From: JANXQE01 sp035294005
Lineage (GTDB): Bacteria > Verrucomicrobiota > Verrucomicrobiia > Limisphaerales > UBA8199
Direction: 5' to 3'
Assembly: GCA_035294005.1 (NCBI GenBank)
Contig: DATGLT010000152.1
Coordinates: forward strand, 1-46,454
DNA length: 46,454 nt
Part shown: positions 16,107-23,474 of the stretch, in pieces
Layout of the letters: the number at the start of each line of letters is the position of its first letter
Numbering within the stretch: position 1 is the stretch's first letter
The notes under the pieces: generated by a model
Seen by the model: only the letters and a program-made list of their open reading frames with translations
Database searches by the model: none
Told to the model about the DNA's origin: nothing
Program-made: the position numbers and the translations under genes

Positions 16107-17114
16107 ATGGGAACCACCGCGCCCGCAATCGAAGTCGCCGGACTGACCAAAGCGTTCCGGACGTACAAAAAGCAGCCCGGCATGCGAGGCGCTATTCGCG
16201 GTTTGTTGCGGCGCACCTATGAACAAACCGTGGCGGTAAAGGAGGTCAATTTCCAGGTTCAACCAGGAGAACTTGTGGGTTTTCTCGGCCCAAACGGCGC
16301 CGGCAAGACCACGACCCTCAAGATGCTGGCCGGACTCCTTTATCCAAGCGGCGGCTCGGCCAAAGTGCTCGGGTATGTGCCTTGGGAACGTGATGACGGA
16401 TACCGGAGGCAATTTGCCCTGTTGCTCGGCCAAAAAAACCAGCTTTGGTGGGACTTGCCCGCAAACGAATCTCTGGAACTCAACGCCGAAATATATGGAA
16501 TCCCCCGGGCGACGATGGAACGCCGCGTGGCCGACATGAGCGAACTTCTGCGGGTTCGCGATAAACTCAACGTGAGTGTGCGCGAGCTTTCGCTGGGCGA
16601 ACGCATGAAGATGGAGCTCATCGCGTCGTTGCTGCACGAGCCCAAAGTGCTTTTTTTGGATGAACCAACCATCGGCCTGGATGTGATATCGCAAAAAACC
16701 GTCCGGGAATTTCTTCGCGAGCACAATTCAAAGCATCATACGACGATTCTGCTGACGAGCCATTACATGGCTGACATCCAGGAATTATGCGAACGCGTCA
16801 TCATCATCGATCGCGGAACCATCTTTTTTGACGGCCAGCTCAGCGACGTCGTGGATCGGTTCGCCGACTCAAAGCTCGTCACGATCCAGTGCGAGGGGGC
16901 CGCTCAGTGTTCCCCCGAGCACCTGGCCAGGTATGGTGAAGTCCTGGAGCGCGCTCCGGATCGAGTCCGGCTGAAAGTGAAGCGCGAGCGCGTCATTGCG
17001 ACGTGCAAGGCGTTGCTGGACGAATTGCCGGTGAGCGACATCGACATCCAGGAAGTCCCGATCGAGGAAGTAATCCGCCAAATCTTCGCCCGGCAAAGCG
17101 TCGCCAGCCAGTAA
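16107..17114 (+). CDS. ABC transporter ATP-binding protein, ABC-2/NatA type
   Basis: 335 residues from ATG 16107, chosen because the ABC core starts ten residues later. Walker A is GPNGAGKTT (61-69), the signature is ELSLGERMK (a variant of LSGGQ, 160-168), Walker B is VLFLDEPT (181-188), and the H-loop is LLTSHYM. The insertion about residues 25-42 and the ERxxxxxELLxVRDKLN region are typical of NatA/DrrA-like proteins paired with ABC-2 permeases. No permease gene follows: the next gene converges. The partner must be elsewhere or lost. The C-terminal 80 residues are an accessory domain of unknown role. Confidence 0.88.
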   Translation: MGTTAPAIEVAGLTKAFRTYKKQPGMRGAIRGLLRRTYEQTVAVKEVNFQVQPGELVGFLGPNGAGKTTTLKMLAGLLYPSGGSAKVLGYVPWERDDGYRRQFALLLGQKNQLWWDLPANESLELNAEIYGIPRATMERRVADMSELLRVRDKLNVSVRELSLGERMKMELIASLLHEPKVLFLDEPTIGLDVISQKTVREFLREHNSKHHTTILLTSHYMADIQELCERVIIIDRGTIFFDGQLSDVVDRFADSKLVTIQCEGAAQCSPEHLARYGEVLERAPDRVRLKVKRERVIATCKALLDELPVSDIDIQEVPIEEVIRQIFARQSVASQ

Positions 17115-17193
17115 CCGCCGAGGCAAGCCGGGCCGCACGCGCAAAACAAAACCCATCCAGTCGGCCTCGCTACCTCATCGGCTGCGCGCGGGC

Positions 17194-17691
17194 TCACTTT
17201 GCACGGTAGTGCAGGATCGTGAAGTCCGGCGTCTCCCGGACTGTTTCCGGCGCGTTGAAGCGATCCTCGAATAGAGGAAAAAAGGTGTCGCCTTCGACGT
17301 TGCGTTTTACCAGCGTCAGGTAAAGCTCGGAACAAAGGGGCAGAGCCTCGGAATAAACCTGGGCGCCGCCGCAGATAAAAAGCTCGCGCCCGGAAAACTC
17401 AGGAGCGTCGGGCTTAATCTCTCGAAGGTCGCGCACTGTTTGGGCGCCTGGGATGGATATTCCGGAGCGAGTCAGAACGACTGTGGCGCGATTGGGCAGG
17501 GGCCTGCCAATGGACTCGAAGGTCTTGCGCCCCATAATAACAACATTTCCCGTGGTCAACTGTTTGAACCACTTGAAATCCTCGGGAAGATGCCACGGGA
17601 TGGCGTTGCGCGACCCGATGACCCGGTTAAGGGACATCGCGGCGATTGCTTTGAAGGGCTTTATTGCAGCGCTCGATCCAGACGTTGCCAC
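17194..17691 (-). CDS. folA: Dihydrofolate reductase
   Basis: 165 residues. It reduces dihydrofolate to tetrahydrofolate with NADPH. The N-terminal strand AIAAMSLNRVIG, the active-site loop IPWHLPEDFKWFK with catalytic Asp38, the NADPH-binding GRKTFESIGRPLPNR, and FICGGAQVYSEAL are all present. The start is a GTG at 17691, which places the first 31 bases inside the end of the upstream cystathionine synthase gene on the same strand; the first 10 residues precede the conserved fold. The overlap suggests co-translation of a one-carbon/methionine pair. Confidence 0.94.
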   Translation of the reverse strand: MATSGSSAAIKPFKAIAAMSLNRVIGSRNAIPWHLPEDFKWFKQLTTGNVVIMGRKTFESIGRPLPNRATVVLTRSGISIPGAQTVRDLREIKPDAPEFSGRELFICGGAQVYSEALPLCSELYLTLVKRNVEGDTFFPLFEDRFNAPETVRETPDFTILHYRAK

Positions 17692-19133
17692 AGGACCTCA
17701 GGATCTTCCAAGCCTACGGAAATGCGAATCAAATAACGTGAGACGCCGCAGGATTCCGCCCAGTCCAGCTCGGTGTAGTGGGCCAGCAAGGTAAAAGGGC
17801 AAGCCAGCGTGAAGACGGTGCCCAGGCTCGGACCCTTGCAAAAGGCAAGTCGATCGTAAACCTGGGGAGAGGCTGTGCCGGCATCCTTGGGAAGGAACGT
17901 GATGAGCGCGCCCCAACCGCCTTGGGGCCGGCGCACCGCTTCGTAAGCTTCGGCGAATTCCCATTTGGGGTACCAGACTCGCTCAACGGCGGGGTGCTTC
18001 CGCAGTCGCTCGGCAATGAGCAAGCCGGTTTCATTGTGTCGGCGCATCCGTTCGGGAAATGAACGGGCATGCTCCGCAAGCACGGCCGCGTCTTGCTCCC
18101 AAAGCAACGGCTCGAATTGTGACTCAACGATCGGTTTCAGCTCGGAGTAAAGCGGCGAGTTGGGATTGCAGATCAGCGCGCCCCCCATGGCATCGCCGGA
18201 GCCAACAATGAATTTGGTTAAACTCGTCGCGATCAGGTCAGCGTGCGGCGCCAGGTCGACATTTAAAGGCGTGGCCACCACGTCATCCGCCACCAGCGGC
18301 ACCCCCGATTTTCGTAACAACGGGCTCAGCAGGTGCAAATCCGCGCAGCCCAACAAGGGATTGCCCGGAATCTCACAAAAACAACCCGCGATCGCGTGCC
18401 GCTCCAACAACGCGCTCAATTCCGGAACAATGGTATGGAGGTGATGAAGCAGAATGCCACCGTGCCCGAGCTTTTCCTGCAGCTTAAGTGTATCGACATA
18501 GGGAAAGCCCAACTGTGCAGTCGGAGTGGATGTCGTCCGCTGCATGAGCGCGTTGAGGGCGGCGAACATCGCCGCCATTCCGGTTGGCGCGAGAAACACG
18601 TCCCCTGGCGAGCAATCGTAAAATCCGGCCAATTCAGCGCGCAACGCGTTGCTGGCATCCCCAGGCAGGGAACCGGTCTTGCGCCCATCCAAAAATGCCT
18701 GGGCCCGGCGGCTCGAGACAATCAGGCCAGTGTGCTGCCAAAAGGCGCGTAACGCGGCCATTCCGTCCTCGTTTGTAACGACGGCGTAAACGTCTTCCCG
18801 CTGAACCACCTCGGCCGCCGGGTCGGCACTCGCGCGCACAAAGTCAGCCGCGCGCCGGGAAACTTTTTCCGAAGGGAACGGCAACGCCGGTTTGCCCTGT
18901 CCAACGTAGCGTCCAAGTTCCTGGACCAGGGGGTGAATAACGAATCGCGGGTATCCGGTGGCCAGCCGGTCGATCACTTCCGGCTTCTTCTCTTCGTACC
19001 CAACCACATCTGCCCACCGCGGCAGGGCAACCGAAACCGCGTGCGCCGAATCCGGAATAGGCCGTCCCAGGTCACGAGCCTCCCAAATCGGTTTCTCTAA
19101 CAGTTCATTTCCAATCATTTTCAGGCCTGACAT
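17661..19133 (-). CDS. PLP-dependent Cys/Met metabolism enzyme, fungal-like cystathionine gamma-synthase
   Basis: About 490 residues from ATG 19133, or 485 from ATG 19118, which has an AGG about 8 bases upstream; longer frames add an unlikely low-complexity N-terminus. The PLP lysine is in SLTKFIVGSGDAMGG (about K307), preceded by VADDVVATPLNVDL with the PLP-contact Asp. The enzyme joins activated homoserine with cysteine in the trans-sulfuration route to methionine. The N-terminal region (HAVSVALPRWADVVGYEE, TGYPRFVIHPLVQEL) is not found in standard bacterial MetB of about 380 residues. It strongly recalls yeast Str2-type cystathionine gamma-synthases. folA overlaps its 3' end. A lyase role is less likely but cannot be excluded. 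Confidence 0.8.
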   Translation of the reverse strand: MSGLKMIGNELLEKPIWEARDLGRPIPDSAHAVSVALPRWADVVGYEEKKPEVIDRLATGYPRFVIHPLVQELGRYVGQGKPALPFPSEKVSRRAADFVRASADPAAEVVQREDVYAVVTNEDGMAALRAFWQHTGLIVSSRRAQAFLDGRKTGSLPGDASNALRAELAGFYDCSPGDVFLAPTGMAAMFAALNALMQRTTSTPTAQLGFPYVDTLKLQEKLGHGGILLHHLHTIVPELSALLERHAIAGCFCEIPGNPLLGCADLHLLSPLLRKSGVPLVADDVVATPLNVDLAPHADLIATSLTKFIVGSGDAMGGALICNPNSPLYSELKPIVESQFEPLLWEQDAAVLAEHARSFPERMRRHNETGLLIAERLRKHPAVERVWYPKWEFAEAYEAVRRPQGGWGALITFLPKDAGTASPQVYDRLAFCKGPSLGTVFTLACPFTLLAHYTELDWAESCGVSRYLIRISVGLEDPEVLWQRLDRALQ

Positions 19134-19230
19134 GCGGTTCTTGACCAAAACAGTGCGCAGGACCTTAGAGGAGGAGGATCCTAAATGCAAGGAACCCTCC
19201 GATGGGAGACGACCGCACCAAGCAGGCAGG

Positions 19231-19986
19231 TCAATGCCGCAATCGCTCGGCAAACTCGGTGAGTGTTTGGAGGTCCGCATCCCGCGCGGCAAGATCGAAC
19301 AAATGTGTCCAGTGCGAAGTACGGTACAGGATCCAGTCCGCGAATTCGTCGGGTTCCCCGCTAAAAAGCCGGTCGAGCAGGCAAGAGCAGCCCGCGGAAG
19401 TCTCGACGTCCGATGAGAACGGAACGTACGAAATCCCGAAATGCTTTCCCTGAAACCAGCCTTTCGGTAATCCAGCCATGCCTGGCTCAGGTTGCAAAGC
19501 GGTCCACAAAAGACGCGCCAGGCTTGAGCGGATTTGCTCGGCGCCGGCGCCCATCGGGCCGTGGTTGCTCCACCCCGTGGCGGCGTTGTCCCCGACCATG
19601 AGTTCGATGGAACCGTCAGTCACTCGCCATGCCAGGAACCGCGTTGATCCCGGCCACGTGCCCGCGCGATTGAAACGAGGACGCAAGGTCCTCAACAACA
19701 CCGATTCGCTGGCCAGCGCGGCGGTCTCGTTTTCGCATGGACGCAGTTCGATCCGTTCCACTGCGCGGAGCAAGCGCAAATGGCGCCTGGGAAGCCGTTC
19801 CGGGTTGGCAACGCGATAATTGGACAAGCGCTTGCGCAAGTTCTTCGCTTTGCCCACATACAGCACCGTGTCCGAGCGGTCCCGCATCAGGTAAACCCCG
19901 GGACATTCCGGCGCGAGCCGGAAAAAGTCCGCGCCCAGCCTTTCAACCAGCGGCCGGGGGTCGGGAAATAGAAGGAGTTGCGCCAT
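19231..19986 (-). CDS. Stand-alone GIY-YIG nuclease-domain protein
   Basis: 251 residues. The N-terminal 100 residues are a UvrC-like GIY-YIG domain: CPGVYLMRD (G30-V-Y32), VLYVGKAKNLRKRLSNY (Y43-V-G45, then Arg), and an ENETAALASESVLL helix carrying the metal-binding Glu. The C-terminal 150 residues match nothing I recognise and lack the UvrC helix-hairpin-helix and RNase H-like regions. Unlike UvrC it is short, so it may be a Cho-like or other DNA-processing nuclease. It sits 10 bp after the copper lipoprotein gene on the same strand, with no obvious functional link. Confidence 0.8.
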   Translation of the reverse strand: MAQLLLFPDPRPLVERLGADFFRLAPECPGVYLMRDRSDTVLYVGKAKNLRKRLSNYRVANPERLPRRHLRLLRAVERIELRPCENETAALASESVLLRTLRPRFNRAGTWPGSTRFLAWRVTDGSIELMVGDNAATGWSNHGPMGAGAEQIRSSLARLLWTALQPEPGMAGLPKGWFQGKHFGISYVPFSSDVETSAGCSCLLDRLFSGEPDEFADWILYRTSHWTHLFDLAARDADLQTLTEFAERLRH

Positions 19987-19996
19987 TGCAATAAAT

Positions 19997-20905
19997 TCAG
20001 GGCTTTGCGGCTTTCACAATTTCGGCAACCAATTCGGCGCTGGTCCAGTCTTTTCCTTCAAAGACCCGTTGGAGGCGCCCATTTGCGTCAATGACAGCGG
20101 TTCGCATGTTATGGGTGATGCTGCCGGTGGAATCGTGCCAAAAGGCCAGGCCAAACAGGTCCCCGAGCGCCGATACGTCTGCCAGATCGCCTGTGGCAAA
20201 GGTCCAATGAGTGGGATCATATTGGTGAGCCTCGGCATAGGACTTGAGGATACTGGGCTTGTCGAATTCGGGATCGAACGAGATCGTCAATAGGTGCCAG
20301 TTCGTCGGGCCAGCCTGTAACGTGAGCAGTTTTTGCTGGGTTTCTTCGAAGTCATTCGCCAGGCGAGGGCAGAAGGTCGGGAAGGGACAGCGAGTGAATA
20401 GAAAAGTAATGGCCAGGGCGTCTCCCTTGAACTGGGTGGTCATGATCGGCTGCCCGAGTTGGTTGGTAAGCCGGTAGTCCGGGAGCAACTCACCAACCTG
20501 CAGCGGTTGCACAAAATGAACGGGCGCATTCGTGGATGCCTCGACGTTCGTATTTCCCGCTTCGCCGCCGATGATCCTGATGTTATCGACCCAACCGTCG
20601 GTATCGGTGACGTTGAGCCGGAAAGCGATCGATTGACCAGGCTGAACGCCGGCCAGGACATTCGTGTCTTTCACATCGAAAGGCATTGTCATCGCCGGCA
20701 TGTAGCCGGGAATGGCTTCATGTTTTATCTCAATCGTTTTTCTAGCCGAAGCAACGGACTTAACTACACCTTTAACCTCGAACTCGCGCTGAGACTTGGG
20801 ATCTGTGGCCGTGGTTTGAGCGGTATCCGCACCGGGCTGAGGCGGCTTTGAACAGGATGCCGCCACCAGGAGCAGGAGCGAACAGGAACATGCTAAACGG
20901 AACAT
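19997..20905 (-). CDS. CusF-like copper-binding domain fused to an SCO-type thioredoxin, lipoprotein
   Basis: 302 residues. The lipoprotein signal ends in VAASC with lipidated Cys18. Residues about 40-113 form a CusF-like beta-barrel with the metal-binding patch IPGYMPAMTMPF (Met69, Met72, Met74). Residues about 135-300 are an SCO1/SenC thioredoxin fold: TRCPFPTFCP has its two cysteines at 173 and 179, spaced C-x5-C rather than the canonical C-x3-C, and the copper His is in SITHNMRT. Such proteins deliver copper to cytochrome oxidase or handle periplasmic copper. The fusion would combine copper storage and delivery on one membrane-tethered chain. No oxidase genes are in the window. Confidence 0.88.
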   Translation of the reverse strand: MFRLACSCSLLLLVAASCSKPPQPGADTAQTTATDPKSQREFEVKGVVKSVASARKTIEIKHEAIPGYMPAMTMPFDVKDTNVLAGVQPGQSIAFRLNVTDTDGWVDNIRIIGGEAGNTNVEASTNAPVHFVQPLQVGELLPDYRLTNQLGQPIMTTQFKGDALAITFLFTRCPFPTFCPRLANDFEETQQKLLTLQAGPTNWHLLTISFDPEFDKPSILKSYAEAHQYDPTHWTFATGDLADVSALGDLFGLAFWHDSTGSITHNMRTAVIDANGRLQRVFEGKDWTSAELVAEIVKAAKP

Positions 20906-21074
20906 GCTCGATAACGTGCATCACCTGCTCGGGTCCTGGCAAGTGCAGCCGCCGCGGCAACCAGGCGAACCAAAGCGCGCGAAAAGACTCGCGCATTACC
21001 TCGTGGCCTCGACTCCCGCGGGGGCAGGATGTTTTTCTGGACTTTGCCGACGTCCGGGCCAGCATGTTTTGCAA

Positions 21075-21935
21075 ATGAAAACCGGCCGCTCCAATCTTGG
21101 TCCCCTTGTTGCCGCTCTAACCCTCGCGGCCTCGGCCTTTGGCCAGCAACCCGCCGCGGAAAACGAAACCATCGACGGATTCCGCGACACCCCCATGTTG
21201 CCCGGTGGAAAATGGCACCTTCATGACCCGGACAGGCCCCAACCGCCGGTGGTTACTCCAGGCGCCACTTTCAGCCAGGGCGCCCCCGCGCCTTCGGACG
21301 CCGAAGTCCTGTTTGATGGGAAAGATCTCTCCAAATGGCAGAACAATCGCGGGGAGCCTGCGACGTGGCACGTCGCGGATGGTTACGTGGAAACCGCGGC
21401 CCGCGGCGGAGGCATTCGCACCCGCGACAAGTGGGCCGACTTCCAGTTGCACGTTGAATGGGCCACGCCCGACCCGCCCAAAGGAACCGGCCAGGGACGG
21501 GGCAACAGCGGAGTCTTGATCAACGGTATGTACGAGGTCCAGGTGCTTGATTCCTACCACGCCAAGACCTACCCCGACGGCCAGGCCGGCGCCATCTATG
21601 GCCAATCGCCGCCGCTCGTCAATGCCAGCAAACCCCCGGGCCAATGGCAAACCTACGACATCATCTTCGAATCACCTCGCTGGAACGAGAAGGGCGAACT
21701 CATCAAAAAGGCGTGCATTACCGTCCTGCACAACGGGGTGGTCGTGCAAAATCATTACGAGTTCAATGGCTCAACCGACGGCATCAGCGCCGCAGTGCCG
21801 TGGAGAACTTTGTCCCGGTACGTTGGGCCGCATCCGCCGGAAGTGTTCATTGAATTGCAGGACCACAATAACCCGGTTCGTTATCGGAACATCTGGATCC
21901 GAAAATTAGGCGAACGCGACCAGGGCTCCGCCTGA
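21075..21935 (+). CDS. DUF1080 family protein (3-keto-glycoside hydrolase type), exported
   Basis: 286 residues from ATG 21075, chosen because it opens a Sec signal peptide (hydrophobic GPLVAALTLAASAFG, cleavage near FGQQ). The body is a concanavalin-like jelly roll with family markers LFDGKDLSKW, GNSGVLINGMYEVQVLDSY and GAIYGQSPP, ending FIELQDHNNPVRYRNIWIR. DUF1080 members are annotated as 3-keto-disaccharide hydrolases acting on oxidised glycosides outside the cytoplasm. The gene diverges from the copper lipoprotein gene with a 169-bp spacer. A possible functional partner pair, TIM-barrel and Gfo/Idh/MocA, lies 20 kb away. Confidence 0.88.
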   Translation: MKTGRSNLGPLVAALTLAASAFGQQPAAENETIDGFRDTPMLPGGKWHLHDPDRPQPPVVTPGATFSQGAPAPSDAEVLFDGKDLSKWQNNRGEPATWHVADGYVETAARGGGIRTRDKWADFQLHVEWATPDPPKGTGQGRGNSGVLINGMYEVQVLDSYHAKTYPDGQAGAIYGQSPPLVNASKPPGQWQTYDIIFESPRWNEKGELIKKACITVLHNGVVVQNHYEFNGSTDGISAAVPWRTLSRYVGPHPPEVFIELQDHNNPVRYRNIWIRKLGERDQGSA

Positions 21936-22034
21936 TTTCGGGCAAAAGCTTTTGGTGGGGATTTTGCAAGAAGCTCACGCTAAGACGCCAAGCCGCAAAG
22001 ATTTTGCTCCTGCGTGACGGTTTGGTTGCGGCCG

Positions 22035-23471
22035 TCAGCTCAGGATAGGCTGCACGACTTTGCCTTCGACGTCGGTGAGCCTGTAGTGCCGGCCTTGGAA
22101 ACGGTAGGTGAGACGTTCGTGGTCGATGCCCAGGCGATTGAGAATCGTCGCCTGAAGATCATGAACGCTGACGGGGTTCTCATCGATATTAAAGCAGAAA
22201 TCGTCGGTTTTGCCGTGGATGATCCCCGGTTTGATGCCGCCCCCGGCCAGCCACATTGAAAAAGCTTTGCCGTGGTGATCCCGGCCGTAATCCTCGGCAG
22301 TGAGGCGTCCCTGGCTGTAGACGGTTCGTCCGAATTCGCCGCCCCAAACAACCAGGGTATCCTTGAGTAAACCACGTTGTTTGAGATCAGTCACCAGCGC
22401 CGCCGAGGCCTGGTCCACGTCTTTGGAGAGGACTTTGATGCGTTCCGGCAGCCCGCCATGATGGTCCCAGCCACGGTGATAGAGCTGAATGAAACGAACC
22501 CCGCGTTCGGCCATACGACGCGCCAGCAGGCAATTGGCCGCGTACGATCCCGGCTTGCGCGCGCTTTCGCCATAAAGATCAAAGGTGGACTCCGGCTCTT
22601 TTGACAGGTCCATGAGCTCAGGCATGGAGGTCTGCATGCGATAGGCCATTTCGTATTGGGCCATGCGAGTGGCGATTTCCGGGTCATGAACCACTTGGAG
22701 CCGCTGGGAATTGAGCGCGTTCAAGGTATCCAGCCAATCGCGTCTCCCGGCCGGGTCCAGGCCCGGTGGATTTTTCAGATACAACACCGGCTCGGTTCCC
22801 GAACGTAACTGGACCCCCTGGTAACGGCTGGGAAGGAACCCGCTGCCCCAAAGCCTGGAAAGCAATCCCTGGTCGCCCGTGCCGCTGCTCGGCGTCGAGA
22901 TGAGCACGACAAAAGAGGGCAGATTTTCGTTTTCCGAACCCAGGCCGTAATCGACCCAGGAGCCCATGCAGGGGCGGCCCGGTTGCTGGTTCCCGGTTTG
23001 CAGGAAAGTGATTGCCGGGTCGTGGTTGATGGCCTCGGTGTTCATCGATCGAATGAGGCAGAGTTCATCGGCAATTTTCTGCGTGTACGGAAGCAAGTCG
23101 CTGATTTGAACGCCGCTTTTGCCGCACTGGCTGAAAGAGAACTTGCTGGGAGCAATCGGCAGACGCGCCTGACCGGACACCATCCCGGTAATGCGCTGGC
23201 CCATCCGCACCGAATCGGGCAAATCCTGGTCGAACCGCTGCTTGAGCCCGGGTTTCGGATCGAACAATTCCAACTGAGACGGGCCGCCCGATTGGAACAA
23301 GTAGATAACGCGCCGCGCGGTGGCGGGGAAATGCAGGCCGAGCGAACCCTTGGACCCGGGCGTGGCGCCCTGCAGAAGGCCCCCCAGCAAGTGCCCCAAT
23401 GCGAGCGATCCCAGCCCGAGGGTGGAACGGGCAATAAAACTGCGGCGTGTCAAAAGCAACGGTTCACTCAT
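22035..23471 (-). CDS. DUF1501 protein, Tat-exported
   Basis: 478 residues. LTRRSF (residues 7-12) is a twin-arginine motif followed by a hydrophobic stretch. FQSGGPSQLELFDPKPG is the DUF1501 hallmark, and the alkaline phosphatase/sulfatase-like fold is supported by WGGEFGRT and RDHHGKAFSMWLAGGGI. The function of the family is not established. It lies 3 bp after the cytochrome-type gene on the same strand. This DUF1549/DUF1553 + DUF1501 pairing is repeated many times in Planctomycetota and Verrucomicrobiota genomes, and a joint role in breakdown of complex polymers is inferred in the field. Confidence 0.9.
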   Translation of the reverse strand: MSEPLLLTRRSFIARSTLGLGSLALGHLLGGLLQGATPGSKGSLGLHFPATARRVIYLFQSGGPSQLELFDPKPGLKQRFDQDLPDSVRMGQRITGMVSGQARLPIAPSKFSFSQCGKSGVQISDLLPYTQKIADELCLIRSMNTEAINHDPAITFLQTGNQQPGRPCMGSWVDYGLGSENENLPSFVVLISTPSSGTGDQGLLSRLWGSGFLPSRYQGVQLRSGTEPVLYLKNPPGLDPAGRRDWLDTLNALNSQRLQVVHDPEIATRMAQYEMAYRMQTSMPELMDLSKEPESTFDLYGESARKPGSYAANCLLARRMAERGVRFIQLYHRGWDHHGGLPERIKVLSKDVDQASAALVTDLKQRGLLKDTLVVWGGEFGRTVYSQGRLTAEDYGRDHHGKAFSMWLAGGGIKPGIIHGKTDDFCFNIDENPVSVHDLQATILNRLGIDHERLTYRFQGRHYRLTDVEGKVVQPILS

Positions 23472-23474
23472 AAC

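Noticed and set aside
19169..19262. Plus-strand GAGGAGGAGG string followed by ATG 19185 and 25 codons
   Set aside because: The frame runs into the GIY-YIG gene on the other strand, has no recognisable product, and the purine run is probably chance in the spacer of two minus-strand genes.
21950..22020. AAGCTCACGCTAAGACGCCA-like string resembling a dispersed repeat
   Set aside because: Only one copy is visible in the window, so repeat status cannot be supported.
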